A stretch of 64,000 nt of DNA from Marinoscillum sp. 108. GTDB lineage: Bacteria > Bacteroidota > Bacteroidia > Cytophagales > Cyclobacteriaceae. The stretch's first letter is position 1. Every line of letters starts with the position of its first letter. A program made the translations under genes and the position numbers. The notes under the pieces were generated by a model. It was not told where the DNA came from and ran no database searches. It saw only the letters and a program-made list of their open reading frames with translations. The stretch is taken from NCBI RefSeq assembly GCF_902506655.1, contig NZ_LR734808.1, positions 1,860,001-1,924,000 of the forward strand. Reading direction: 5' to 3'. This document shows, in pieces, positions 27,544-35,730 of the stretch.

Positions 27544-28141
27544 AGATTTGATTGATCCCAAACGCAACCTGCTGCCCCACGACGGCACAGTGAACTACTA
27601 CGGAAAGGTGATCCCGGAACCCGATCATTACCTGCATCAACTCCTGCACCACATCGAGTGGCGACCCGATGAGGCCGTCATTTTTGGCAAGCACATCACC
27701 ACCAAAAGAAAGGTGGCCTGGTACGGAGACCGCCCATTTGATTACACCTACTCCAATACCACCAAACAGGCCCTGCCATGGACAGAAGAGCTGCTGGCGC
27801 TGAAGCAAATCATCGAAAACGCTACGCACGAGACCTTCAACTCCTGCCTGCTCAACCTCTACCACAGTGGTGAGGAGGGCATGGCCTGGCACAGTGATGG
27901 AGAAAAAGACCTGAAAAGAAACGGGGCCATCGGTTCCATAAGTCTTGGCGCTGAGCGCAAATTCTCCTTCAAACATAAAGTCACCAAACAGCGGGTGGAC
28001 GTGAACCTGGAGCATGGCAGCCTGCTGGTGATGACCGGCACCACACAAACACACTGGCTGCACCGACTGCCACCCACCAAAAAAGTAAGCACCCCCAGGG
28101 TGAATCTCACCTTCCGAACGATTATGAATCAACTCACCTAA
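27530..28141 (+). CDS. alkB: AlkB-like 2OG-Fe(II) DNA dioxygenase
   Basis: 203 residues. The iron triad is His121-x-Asp123 (AWHSDGEKDL) and His178 (HWLHRLPPTKK). Arg190 and Arg196 in TPRVNLTFR bind 2-oxoglutarate, and GSISLGAERKFSF precedes them. This order and length match AlkB/ALKBH2-type enzymes that oxidatively remove methyl groups from 1-methyladenine and 3-methylcytosine. It is the last gene of the overlapping alkylation-repair operon and should be induced together with it. The gene symbol is by family resemblance. Confidence 0.9.
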   Translation: MELFKDLIDPKRNLLPHDGTVNYYGKVIPEPDHYLHQLLHHIEWRPDEAVIFGKHITTKRKVAWYGDRPFDYTYSNTTKQALPWTEELLALKQIIENATHETFNSCLLNLYHSGEEGMAWHSDGEKDLKRNGAIGSISLGAERKFSFKHKVTKQRVDVNLEHGSLLVMTGTTQTHWLHRLPPTKKVSTPRVNLTFRTIMNQLT

Positions 28142-28208
28142 AAAAGTTCCGCAGTGGTGAACAGATTTTCAGCGGATTTTGTTTTGCTCAAACACTCCTA
28201 AAACCGCT

Positions 28209-29450
28209 ATGAATGTTTATACCTTCATCACCCCCATTGTGCTGGTATTGCTCCTGGCCGAAATCATCTACAGCGTAAGGACTAAAAAGCCCTATTACGA
28301 CTTTCAGGATACCATCACCAATCTGGCCACCGGCATAGGCAACCAATGTGTTAACCTGGCCGTGGCCTTTTTTGTCTTCAAATGGTACGGCTGGCTCTAT
28401 CAGTTTGCACCATGGCAGATTCCCAACACCTGGTACTTCCTGCTGCTCCTGCTTTTGCTACAGGATTTTGTCTTCTACTGGTTTCACCGCACCGGGCATA
28501 CCATCAACGTCTTCTGGGCCGCCCATATGCCACACCACTCCTCTGAGGAGCTCAACCTTTCCGTGGGCATTCGTGCCAGCTTTACCCAGCGCCTCTTCCA
28601 GTTTGTCTTTTTCGACTGGATACTGGTACTCATTGGGTTTTCTCCTGAAGCCGTCTATGCGATAGCAGCCGTGCACCTGCTGCTGGCCTACTGGCACCAT
28701 ACTCAGGTCATCAAGCGGCTGGGTTGGTTCGAAAAGTACTTTGTAACCCCCTCACACCACAGGGTACACCATGGGGTGAACCCGCAGTACATCGATAAGA
28801 ACTACTCCGAATTCCTCATCATCTGGGACAAACTCTTTGGCACCTTTGAGGAAGAGGATGAAGAGATCTGCTATGGGGTGACCCACCCGCCACGCACCTG
28901 GGATCCTATTTTCGTCAACTTTCAGTATTGGAAACAGCTCTGGGACGATGCAGTAGCGGCCCCCTACTGGTGGGACAAGATCAGGCTGTGGTTTATGCCG
29001 CTGGGCTGGCGTCCCCGGGGACTGGAAACAGAGAAAAAGGATCGCATAGGCTACACCAAAGCCGAACAGGTAAAATACCACAGCGCCCAATACAAAAACC
29101 TCAAACCCTACCTGATGGCGCATGTGGCCATCACACTGGCTTATCTGATGGTGGTCATCAATTTGTCTTCACCGCTTTCTGCCCTGGACAGGCTCATTTT
29201 ATCCAGCGGAGTATTTATGACCATCATTAGCTGGGGTGGACTCCTGCAGGCACGAACATGGTCTATTCCTTTGGAAGTGCTCCGAACTGCCTTTATGGCC
29301 ATAGCCCTCATACTGGTGCTCAATCAAAACGAAATGGCCAACTGGACCAGCTGGACCACCATTGTCATCCTGGGCATCACAGGGGTGAGCATCCTTTACT
29401 TTTCTTTTAAAATCAAAAAAGGGCAACTGGAATCCGTACCAGCGGGGTAA
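28209..29450 (+). CDS. Sterol desaturase / fatty acid hydroxylase family membrane protein
   Basis: I choose ATG 28209 (MNVYTFITPIVLVLLL), which starts at the first membrane helix; a start at 28179 adds only ten polar residues. About 413 residues with several helices and the eight-histidine di-iron pattern: HRTGH (93-97), HMPHH (106-110) and HHRVHHG later. The family hydroxylates or desaturates lipid substrates (hopanoids, fatty acids, alkylglycerols); the substrate here is unknown. A C-terminal block of about four more helices (LIALSSGVFMTII, FMAIALILVL) extends beyond the catalytic core. Monocistronic by spacing. Confidence 0.88.
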   Translation: MNVYTFITPIVLVLLLAEIIYSVRTKKPYYDFQDTITNLATGIGNQCVNLAVAFFVFKWYGWLYQFAPWQIPNTWYFLLLLLLLQDFVFYWFHRTGHTINVFWAAHMPHHSSEELNLSVGIRASFTQRLFQFVFFDWILVLIGFSPEAVYAIAAVHLLLAYWHHTQVIKRLGWFEKYFVTPSHHRVHHGVNPQYIDKNYSEFLIIWDKLFGTFEEEDEEICYGVTHPPRTWDPIFVNFQYWKQLWDDAVAAPYWWDKIRLWFMPLGWRPRGLETEKKDRIGYTKAEQVKYHSAQYKNLKPYLMAHVAITLAYLMVVINLSSPLSALDRLILSSGVFMTIISWGGLLQARTWSIPLEVLRTAFMAIALILVLNQNEMANWTSWTTIVILGITGVSILYFSFKIKKGQLESVPAG

Positions 29451-29544
29451 GCGCCCTTCATGTATTTGTTTCTATCACTCAGAAAAGTGGATCAAAAAGC
29501 TTAAATTCATTACAGACTTTTTAATCACTAAACCTATTGACCCC

Positions 29545-30081
29545 ATGAAAACCCTACTCCTATTGTCCGCTATGGTGGCCTGCTTATCCTTACAGGCTCA
29601 AAACCAATTTCAAAATGAAGCTTCAGGCACACTGGCCTTTTACTCTGACCGGATCATGCAGCTGGCAGACGCGGTGCCTGCCGACAAATACAGCTGGTCA
29701 CCAGAAGAAGGCGTTCGCACGTTTGGCGAAGTGCTGGCGCATGTTGTTTCTGCCAATTATTTCTTTGCCATGAAAATGGGCGCCGTGATACCAGAGACAG
29801 TGGATATGATGGGTATTGAAAAAACCCTCAAAACCAAAGAGCAACTGAAAACCGCCCTGCAGGACTCCTATAAAGTGGTGATTGACGTGGTGAAAAACAG
29901 CTCCAAGGCTGATCTGGAGGAGAAGGTAGAGTTCCCCTTTCCGGGAGAGTTTACCTCTATGTCAGCGGCGCTGATCGCTGTCTCGCACTCCAGTGAGCAC
30001 ATGGGCCAGTTGATCGCCTACTGCCGCACCAATGGCATCACCCCACCGTGGAGTGTGACCGACGAAGGTGGTCAGGACTGA
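29545..30081 (+). CDS. DinB-like four-helix-bundle protein, exported
   Basis: 178 residues with a signal peptide (MKTLLLLSAMVACLSLQA-Q). The fold is a DinB/YfiT-type helix bundle: GTLAFYSDRIMQLADAVPADKYSW, FGEVLAHVVSANYFFAM, and HSSEHMGQLIAYCR. The His residues of HVV and HSSEH are at the usual metal positions. Functions range from thiol-transferase to detoxification; nothing in the sequence decides it here. The export signal is less common for the family but occurs in Bacteroidota. A terminator follows. Confidence 0.8.
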   Translation: MKTLLLLSAMVACLSLQAQNQFQNEASGTLAFYSDRIMQLADAVPADKYSWSPEEGVRTFGEVLAHVVSANYFFAMKMGAVIPETVDMMGIEKTLKTKEQLKTALQDSYKVVIDVVKNSSKADLEEKVEFPFPGEFTSMSAALIAVSHSSEHMGQLIAYCRTNGITPPWSVTDEGGQD

Positions 30082-30088
30082 TATTTTC

Positions 30089-30115
30089 AAAGGGGGCTCT
30101 GCCCCCTTTCCTTTG
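30089..30115 (+). terminator. Intrinsic terminator after the DinB-like gene
   Basis: AAAGGGGGC and GCCCCCTTT pair around TCT, then a CCTTTGCTTTT tail. Convincing despite the imperfect T-run. Confidence 0.75.
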
Positions 30116-30253
30116 CTTTTATTCTCAGTTTTGGTGACGACCAACTCACATGAGTATGCCCCCAGTCGCTAAATGCACTGAACTTCCTTGTTAGCATTTC
30201 CCTTTCAAATAACTCATAAGTCTATGGATTTTAAGGCTGCTACATGCTCTCTT

Positions 30254-30337
30254 TCAGTTTCCCCACCTATAGATTGCGAAAATTCCACCAAGAATTATGG
30301 CAACGAAAACTGCGATAATTATCCCCAACAAAACCAT
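30254..30337 (-). CDS. Possible 27-residue single-helix membrane peptide
   Basis: ATG at 30337, TGA at 30256-30254. The product is almost entirely one hydrophobic helix (VLLGIIIAVFVAIILGGIFAI) followed by YRWGN, the pattern of a small membrane protein. No ribosome-binding site is clear. It lies downstream of the DUF6090 gene, behind an inverted repeat at 30347-30368. The call is weak because AT-rich spacers can yield such frames by chance. Confidence 0.3.
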   Translation of the reverse strand: MVLLGIIIAVFVAIILGGIFAIYRWGN

Positions 30338-30400
30338 AATTGGCCATAGGGCGCTCACGGAGCGCCTAAATCCTTTCCCCTGAAGCAACTTAGAAAGCCT

Positions 30401-31174
30401 TTAATTCTTGCCAGTACATCTGGTCTCCAGAGTAGCTTTCATTAAAAAAATATTGCTTTCCAGAGACTTGAGGTGTTCCAAATTTCTTGAATTTGAAGCT
30501 ATATAAGCAAGTGCATCGTTCATGTGCTTAAGAGTGATCTCTTCATTGCTCACCGAGAGTGCTTTCAACTTTTCAACCGAGACGAGTGTAGAGTCAAAAC
30601 CGTTTTGACTTTCAATAAGATATACCCAGCCATTATTTATTCTGTCAGCTTTTTCCTTAAATCTGGTAGTGATTGAAATCGCATTACTGTTTATAACATT
30701 TAACAAACCTTGTTCATATGCATAGTACTCTGTCAGCTGCTTTTTAATGTTTTTATCAGTTATAAGCCTCAGGTTACCACTTGACTTTAAGTCTTCAAAA
30801 GCATTCATGTTGGGTGTAATGATGGCATCCGTTTTAGAAACAGCACCTTTTGTATGTTCAAGTATTTCCTCAAAATCACCATCACCAATCTGCAACAATC
30901 CCAATAATTTATTGGCATGATGTAAGCGGTCTTGGGTGTACTGTACCTGTTCATTGAGCTGAATGAGATCTTGATTGACGTCTTCTAAAAACTGACAATA
31001 GTAGTCTTCTTCCAGTTCGCGCTCCAGGTGTTGCTGATACCAGTTATTGATCTGTAGAGCAATAAGAATCCCAATTACTACGAGTACTATTTCTCCAATG
31101 GCATAAAGCAGATATTTACTGAACTGATTTTCAGTTAACAACTTTTGTCGGATGCGCCTGAAGAACCTAATCAT
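30401..31174 (-). CDS. DUF6090 family membrane-anchored protein
   Basis: I use ATG 31174 (MIRFFRRIRQKLLTENQFSKYLLYAIGE), since this is the invariant start of the DUF6090 family; the open frame extends to 31288 without family-like residues. About 257 residues. A basic N-terminal helix leads to one membrane span (IVLVVIGILIALQINNW), and the rest is a helical coil with LEDVNQDLIQLNEQVQYTQDRL. Function is unknown; such genes are extremely frequent in Cytophagales. It is the last gene before the cassette-like array. Confidence 0.82.
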   Translation of the reverse strand: MIRFFRRIRQKLLTENQFSKYLLYAIGEIVLVVIGILIALQINNWYQQHLERELEEDYYCQFLEDVNQDLIQLNEQVQYTQDRLHHANKLLGLLQIGDGDFEEILEHTKGAVSKTDAIITPNMNAFEDLKSSGNLRLITDKNIKKQLTEYYAYEQGLLNVINSNAISITTRFKEKADRINNGWVYLIESQNGFDSTLVSVEKLKALSVSNEEITLKHMNDALAYIASNSRNLEHLKSLESNIFLMKATLETRCTGKN

Positions 31175-31444
31175 ATCTCTTGTTTTTGCCTGTGGGTAGC
31201 AAGTGCAGGGGTTAATAATCACCAAATGAAAACTACACCCAATCGCACCTTCCAGTGAAAGTACAGAAGTATTTTGGCAAAAGGGCAAAGTTAAATTTTC
31301 ATTATTCAGTTTTTACTTTCACGCCAGCAGAGAGACCATAGCTATGGAAAATGAAAGGAACCTGCGTTTTATGAATAGATCCCCGCTCTCTACTTTTCCC
31401 AGTCAAAAAGCAGCCGAATTTGAAATCTATTTCAATGGGCCGGT
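31175..31444. other. Gap between DUF6090 gene and array, no gene seen
   Basis: About 270 bp, AT-rich. Contains CCATAGCTATGG at about 31337, a small palindrome. No TAAC box follows the GNAT stop. Confidence 0.35.
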
Positions 31445-31852
31445 TTAAATGAGTTCATTGATATCGTCCATGTAAAAACACTGTTCCCACTGTTTCATTC
31501 CAATCTTTGGGTAGTATGCCACGGCTTTGGGTGCCGCTAATAATATCAATTTTGCTTTGGGCGTTTGCAATTTTGTTTGCCTGATTAATTCCTTCCCAAT
31601 TCCTCGTTTTTGGTAGGCCTGGTCCACCGCTAAATCCGACAAGTACGTACAATACAAAAAGTCTGTCAAAGACCTTGCAACACCAATGAGGACGTTGTTT
31701 TCACGTGCTGTGACAATCAAATTACCGTGATCCAACATTTTCTGAATTCTATCAGGTTCATTCACTGGTCTCCGTTCTGCTAAAGTGGATTGATTCAGTA
31801 CGGAAATAAACTCTTCTGGTGACAGGTCCTTTTCAATTTGATATGTTATCAT
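31445..31852 (-). CDS. GNAT family N-acetyltransferase
   Basis: 135 residues, complete GNAT fold: early beta strands (LIVTARENNVLIGVARSLTD), then YLSDLAVDQAYQKRGIGKELIRQ with the acetyl-CoA loop QKRGIGKEL (motif A R/Q-x-x-G-x-G/A), then AKLILLAAPKAVAYYPKIGMKQWE. The acceptor substrate is unknown. It is the lowest-coordinate gene of the cassette array, and no attC-like box follows its stop, so it may be the array's outer end. Confidence 0.87.
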   Translation of the reverse strand: MITYQIEKDLSPEEFISVLNQSTLAERRPVNEPDRIQKMLDHGNLIVTARENNVLIGVARSLTDFLYCTYLSDLAVDQAYQKRGIGKELIRQTKLQTPKAKLILLAAPKAVAYYPKIGMKQWEQCFYMDDINELI

Positions 31853-32052
31853 GGCTCAGCTTCTTAAAGAAGGTATGATCAATTGGATTAACAAAACCTA
31901 ACGGTAAATTATTGGTACGGGTTATATAGTAGGCTGGCCAAAAAAGGTAAGATATTATTCATGGTCATATCGCATAGGTTTTCCTGCCTGTCCCCTCCAT
32001 TATCACCGTTTGGTTCGAGTAGACCATTCACACGTCGCGGGTTACCAGCTTC
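31853..32052 (-). other. attC-like spacer A
   Basis: Ends CCGTTAGG (31897-31904, before the GNAT gene) and GGTAAC (32041-32046, just after the stop of the HEAT gene) are mutually complementary on the minus strand, the pattern of attC outer boxes. Confidence 0.5.
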
Positions 32053-32727
32053 TTAAATGTAGCCTTTGCTGAATTTTCCTTTCAGGGAGTTCTCGCAAAC
32101 TGCAATCAAGTTTTGGTTGGCTACAGGTTTCCCAAATCTGCTGATATCAAATGCCGTTTCAATACAGTGATTGAGAAAATCTGAAGTGAATTCAATGTCC
32201 CAATCAGCACATTGCAGAGCCAAATAGATTCGGGAGTCGATGAGACCAAATTCATGTCCTATTCTATCAGGGTGTTTGTTAATATCCCAACTTCTTTCAA
32301 TGACTTCTTTTATTTCTTCCCTTGATGGAATCATCCTGTCTGTTGGCAGACTTAGCAAAGAACCTGAAATCACGGAGACACTGCCAAACTTTAGCAGCTC
32401 TATGACCTTACGGGCATCATTTACTGATTCTGTGGCAAGTTGTATGAAAGTCGTTGATGCCACAGAAGTAACCATATCATGCGGTTTATTCTTCATTACG
32501 GTTTCTTCCATTTCAGATATGGCTTCCTTGTGTTGGATAATCCCCAGAGATCTGATCATCTCCACCTGGGTTTCCCAGGTTCGTTTATCCCGCTTCTCTT
32601 TGAGGTAAGCCTCAAACAGGTCTGAACCTAGTGCAGTACTCTTCATCTTGCCTATTTCCCTGGCACCTCTTTTTCTATCTGCTGATTTGGTGGAGTTGAG
32701 TTTTGCTAAGATATCTTCGTGAGTCAT
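32053..32727 (-). CDS. HEAT-repeat-like helical protein
   Basis: 224 residues, no signal peptide, all helical. Paired helices (ADRKRGAREIGKM, WETQVEMIRSLGIIQHKEAISEMEETV, MVTSVASTTFIQLA) resemble HEAT repeats used as protein scaffolds. No catalytic motif is visible. Sits as a single-gene cassette between spacers A and B. Confidence 0.6.
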   Translation of the reverse strand: MTHEDILAKLNSTKSADRKRGAREIGKMKSTALGSDLFEAYLKEKRDKRTWETQVEMIRSLGIIQHKEAISEMEETVMKNKPHDMVTSVASTTFIQLATESVNDARKVIELLKFGSVSVISGSLLSLPTDRMIPSREEIKEVIERSWDINKHPDRIGHEFGLIDSRIYLALQCADWDIEFTSDFLNHCIETAFDISRFGKPVANQNLIAVCENSLKGKFSKGYI

Positions 32728-32738
32728 GGGAGAGTATT

Positions 32739-32900
32739 GCTGATAACCATAAGCTTCCCTTCATATGATATTCCAGTAAACTTATGGATACACTTAAAGA
32801 TAGGAAATGTGGGTAAAGAACCCAGCGACTGGTTCATGGTCGATTCGCACGTCACTGGCAGAATGCTAAGTTGGCATACAATCGCTCAGCGCCTGTTATC
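32739..32900 (-). other. attC-like spacer B
   Basis: GATAACAGGC (32891-32900, just after the Yip1 gene's stop) pairs with GGTTATC upstream of the HEAT gene (32740-32748). Inside lies a copy of the dispersed repeat shared with spacers C and I. Confidence 0.52.
32751..32839 (-). repeat. Dispersed intercassette repeat, copy 1
   Basis: The segment with CTTCCCTTCATATGA, CTTAAAGATAGGAAATGTGGG and AAAGAACCCAGCGACTGG is near-identical to copies at 33481-33627 and 40015-40165. Confidence 0.85.
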
Positions 32901-32906
32901 TCTCAT

Positions 32907-33458
32907 TTAAGTTGACCGGAGTATTCCTATTATAATGATTGGCAAATAACTCAATAGAATGTTAAGAAGTGCCATTTTGTAGCTGAATCTCTGAATTTTA
33001 GAGATTCCAATGATTAGAAGCGCAAATGACCACAACCAGAGAATATAGCTATATCCAGCATTGACCTTCTCAACCAGAGGATCTTCCCCAGACACGAAAA
33101 GTAAAAGCTGGTATATGAGTAGTAAACCGTATGGGATTGAAGAAATTGAGTAGACGTTAACCATTTGCCTCATGGTAGATTCCCCTTTCCATATTCGTCC
33201 GACAAGCTTGACCAAACCTGGCATTAAGAATCCGAATACAAGAAATGCGATCCCTATTCCTGCCGGCATTGTTATTAGCAGACTCCACCATACAAATTCA
33301 TCGTCAATAATAGCGTTGATATCTGGTGTCATATTCAGGCCAAAAATGAAACCCAGGATAATGATAGGTGCGACAAAAAGAGATTGAGTTTCATTCTTCA
33401 CTACGAAATCTTCAAAGGTTCTCTTAGGGTTTAACCAGATTGTTTGATACGGGTTCAT
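32907..33458 (-). CDS. Yip1 family multi-pass membrane protein
   Basis: 183 residues, with five hydrophobic helices (LFVAPIIILGFIFGLN, WWSLLITMPAGIGIAFLVFGFLMP, SSIPYGLLLIYQLLLFV, ILWLWSFALLIIGISKI, ALLNILLSYLPIIIIGIL). The N-terminal NPYQTIWLNPKRTFEDFV is the conserved Yip1-domain opening (WxxPrxt). Bacterial Yip1-domain proteins have no settled function. Single-gene cassette. Confidence 0.78.
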   Translation of the reverse strand: MNPYQTIWLNPKRTFEDFVVKNETQSLFVAPIIILGFIFGLNMTPDINAIIDDEFVWWSLLITMPAGIGIAFLVFGFLMPGLVKLVGRIWKGESTMRQMVNVYSISSIPYGLLLIYQLLLFVSGEDPLVEKVNAGYSYILWLWSFALLIIGISKIQRFSYKMALLNILLSYLPIIIIGILRST

Positions 33459-33476
33459 GAGTAAATGCAGATATGA

Positions 33477-33653
33477 GAGCTAACCTTTAGCTTCCCTTCA
33501 TATTACTATTCCAAGAAACTGATTGATTAACTTAAAGATAGGAAATGTGGGCAAAGAACCATCGGCTGATTCATGATGAAGTTAGCACTGAAGTCTGTAA
33601 AGTGGCTCCCGATAGCCATCAGGAGGCATATGCCCGATCAGTGTCTGTTATGC
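33477..33653 (-). other. attC-like spacer C
   Basis: GCATAACAGAC follows the lipoprotein stop and GGTTAGCTC precedes the Yip1 gene. Shares a ~145 bp repeat with spacer I, including CTCCCGAT-agcc-ATCaGGAG. GCATAAC matches the reverse of the VCR-type GTTATGC end. Confidence 0.52.
33481..33627 (-). repeat. Dispersed intercassette repeat, copy 2
   Basis: Longer copy that extends to an inverted repeat CTCCCGATAGCCATCAGGAG (33606-33625, one mismatch). Confidence 0.85.
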
Positions 33654-33654
33654 G

Positions 33655-34164
33655 TTAATTTTCGAAGCGCTCGTATTGTGAAGTTAGACCGTCCCGGCTG
33701 GACATTATCAGTAAATCAGGTGTTGGAAGGGATATTCGGCTTGTTTGTTCGCCCCACTCAAAAAAGAGAGTTAGAGAGTCACCCTCAAGAATGTAAGGAA
33801 CATATGGATCCCCGTCAAAATCAGCGATGTAATACTTGTCTTTGTCAATTAGAAATGCGGCGTTTGGAGCACTATGTTCGTTCGCCCAAACTCCAAACAG
33901 TAGAGAGGTGTCGACTTGAAGGTTTCTGAGAATAGGACGGCTTGGTCTTCCGGCTGAATCGAATGTTAGTGGTTCCACATCAGTTACAAGTTCCTCTTCG
34001 ATTTCTTGCTCGGTTATCGTATCAAATTCCCTCGTTGGTTCGGTCGGAGTTATCTGTTCAACTTTTACCGTATCTACAGGAGTTTCTTCGTTGATGTTTC
34101 TGGAGTTCGGATTACCACAAGAGTTCATGAGCCAAATAATCGTAATAAAGTTCAGGTATCTCAT
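33655..34164 (-). CDS. Small lipoprotein of unknown function
   Basis: I use ATG 34164 (MRYLNFITIIWLMNSC), since it gives a lipobox LMNSC with the Cys at residue 16; the frame is open to 34191. About 169 residues: an acidic Thr/Glu-rich linker (TEQEIEEELVTDVEP) then a compact C-terminal beta domain beginning LFGVWANEHSAPNAAFLID, typical of small lipocalin-like surface proteins. No named family is recognised. Single-gene cassette. Confidence 0.6.
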   Translation of the reverse strand: MRYLNFITIIWLMNSCGNPNSRNINEETPVDTVKVEQITPTEPTREFDTITEQEIEEELVTDVEPLTFDSAGRPSRPILRNLQVDTSLLFGVWANEHSAPNAAFLIDKDKYYIADFDGDPYVPYILEGDSLTLFFEWGEQTSRISLPTPDLLIMSSRDGLTSQYERFEN

Positions 34165-34199
34165 AATTCTCCGATTAGCACATTTGCTCATACCGATCA

Positions 34200-34302
34200 G
34201 CTAAGCACAGTCGGCTCAGCCTTTCAAATATCTCAAAAGTATCTTATCCAGATGCCCTTTGCAAGTAACTAAGTTAGCCGATTGGGCTTAGCGCCTGTCA
34301 CC
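34200..34302 (-). other. attC-like spacer D
   Basis: GCTAAGCacagTCGGCT (34200-34216) is complementary to AGCCGAttggGCTTAGC (34275-34293) with matching asymmetric spacers, the paired-box-plus-spacer layout of attC hairpins. The stop-side box is TGAC instead of TAAC (GGTGACAGGC). Confidence 0.55.
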
Positions 34303-34316
34303 TACTTTCTTGTTAG

Positions 34317-34715
34317 TTAGTCCGATAGTCCAGCAGCTAGAAATACAACGCTCAGATATATCCAGGTGCATGTGAAGACTATGTGAACTAACGTTTCGAA
34401 TTTCTTACCCTTCCATAGTTGAGATGAGTAGCCGAAAAGTTGAATAAGAAGTCGACAACTCCAGAAAATCCCAAAACCGAGCGAGACTTTTTTTCCTAGT
34501 GATGTTTGTGCAAGTTCATTAGCTGAGGTCAAACAAAGCAGACCCATTAGGATCACAGTTAAGGCAATAAAAAAAGTATGCACCATCATTACTTGTCTGT
34601 TGATTAATGACAAAAACTTCAGCTCAGCTTTCCAGTTAAAGTACTTTGGGAAGATCACATGAACCAAGCCCAAAGCGATCAACAGCATTCCAATGATTTT
34701 AAGATGTAGTTCCAT
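34317..34715 (-). CDS. Four-helix membrane protein, unknown function
   Basis: 132 residues with helices IIGMLLIALGLVHVIF, MMVHTFFIALTVILMGLLCL, FGIFWSCRLLIQLFGY and IVFTCTWIYLSVVFLAA. Family not recognised. It overlaps the methyltransferase gene by 17 bp and is the third gene of a three-gene cassette. Confidence 0.62.
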   Translation of the reverse strand: MELHLKIIGMLLIALGLVHVIFPKYFNWKAELKFLSLINRQVMMVHTFFIALTVILMGLLCLTSANELAQTSLGKKVSLGFGIFWSCRLLIQLFGYSSQLWKGKKFETLVHIVFTCTWIYLSVVFLAAGLSD

Positions 34716-35463
34716 TTGATGCTAAGATAAATGTACTAACGAAGGGAGTGATTTTCCTTTCTTGAATGAGGTTCAGCTTCGCAGATTTAAAAATGCTCAT
34801 CCAAGTCTTTTTCGAATAGAAATGGAGGAATCCGATTGTATAAGCCAAGAAGTTATAAGTATCTCTTAAATGTTCTGTTACAATGATTTTTCCTTCTTGG
34901 CTTGTCACTCTTGCAAGTTCTTGAAAAAATCGAATTCGTTCCTCTAGGTTTCTAATCTCATGGGCAGCAAATGACACGCACACCACATTAAATGCTCCAT
35001 CAGGGTAGGGCAAGGAGTTAGTTTTGACCTCTAAGGTGTTGGGGTGCGGTGGGTAAACTTTTCTTGCCCGTTTTATGGAAATTTCAGTATGATTCTTTGA
35101 GTCATAGAAATCACAAATATGTAGTTCGGAATCCTTAAACTTAGATGCTAAGATTTGGCTGGTCTCATCAAATCCAGCATTGATGTTAAGTATTTTTATT
35201 TTACTATTTGTTACGGTTCCATCAAGCCATGTAAATTCATAGAGTGTAGAAAGATCATAGATATAGTATGTCACGAATAATGATACTAGTGTGGATAGTA
35301 ATATTAAACCTGCAGCGGCTAATGGAATCCAAATCCAGTCTTTGATTAAGTATTGAGTTGAAAGAAGCGAAATCATTATTCCAATTGCTGCAACTACATA
35401 GAAATGCCAGTTAAAGCGTAATACGTTTGAAACACCCTGAAATGGACTTCTTCCTACTGCCAT
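34699..35463 (-). CDS. Membrane-anchored SAM-dependent methyltransferase
   Basis: 254 residues. Two N-terminal helices (FYVVAAIGIMISLLS, WIPLAAAGLILLSTLVSLFVTYYI) precede a class I methyltransferase: KILNINAGFDETSQIL (motif I, with the usual G-x-G partly altered to NAG), LHICDFYD (acidic loop), LPYPDGAFNVVCVSFAAHEI and GKIIVTEHL. The altered motif I is unusual but does not rule out SAM binding. Middle gene of a tightly overlapping trio. Confidence 0.75.
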   Translation of the reverse strand: MAVGRSPFQGVSNVLRFNWHFYVVAAIGIMISLLSTQYLIKDWIWIPLAAAGLILLSTLVSLFVTYYIYDLSTLYEFTWLDGTVTNSKIKILNINAGFDETSQILASKFKDSELHICDFYDSKNHTEISIKRARKVYPPHPNTLEVKTNSLPYPDGAFNVVCVSFAAHEIRNLEERIRFFQELARVTSQEGKIIVTEHLRDTYNFLAYTIGFLHFYSKKTWMSIFKSAKLNLIQERKITPFVSTFILASNGTTS

Positions 35464-35675
35464 GTTTCAAGTTTCCCTTTTTTCCAATGATATGGGATAT
35501 TTCTAACCTCAAAAGTACTAGCGAGTTTCGCTGTATTGAATGCTGATCTGTTCAAAAAGTCAAAGCTATAATCCACCACTTGAACAGGGTCTGGTTTCCA
35601 GTTGTTACGCACTCCTTCAATGATCAACACTGACTTGTTATGATCGTTGCAAGTAAATGTGAATGGTAATGACAA
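35454..35675 (-). CDS. Hypothetical 73-residue protein, TTG start
   Basis: The frame starts at a TTG (35675) because an in-frame stop lies 12 nt upstream. It ends overlapping the methyltransferase ATG by 10 bp, so translational coupling is likely. The product has beta-like segments (SVLIIEGVRNNW, VQVVDYSFDFLN) and no signal. No family recognised; it may also be the 3' part of a gene damaged at cassette capture. Confidence 0.42.
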   Translation of the reverse strand: MSLPFTFTCNDHNKSVLIIEGVRNNWKPDPVQVVDYSFDFLNRSAFNTAKLASTFEVRNIPYHWKKGKLETWQ

Positions 35676-35730
35676 CCCGTCTCTTTATCTCTGTTCTTAT
35701 TAATTTATCTGAATCGTCCATTTACGCGAT

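Noticed and set aside
27536-28132. 198-codon minus-strand frame
   Set aside because: Shadow of alkB; the AlkB frame keeps all iron and 2OG ligands.
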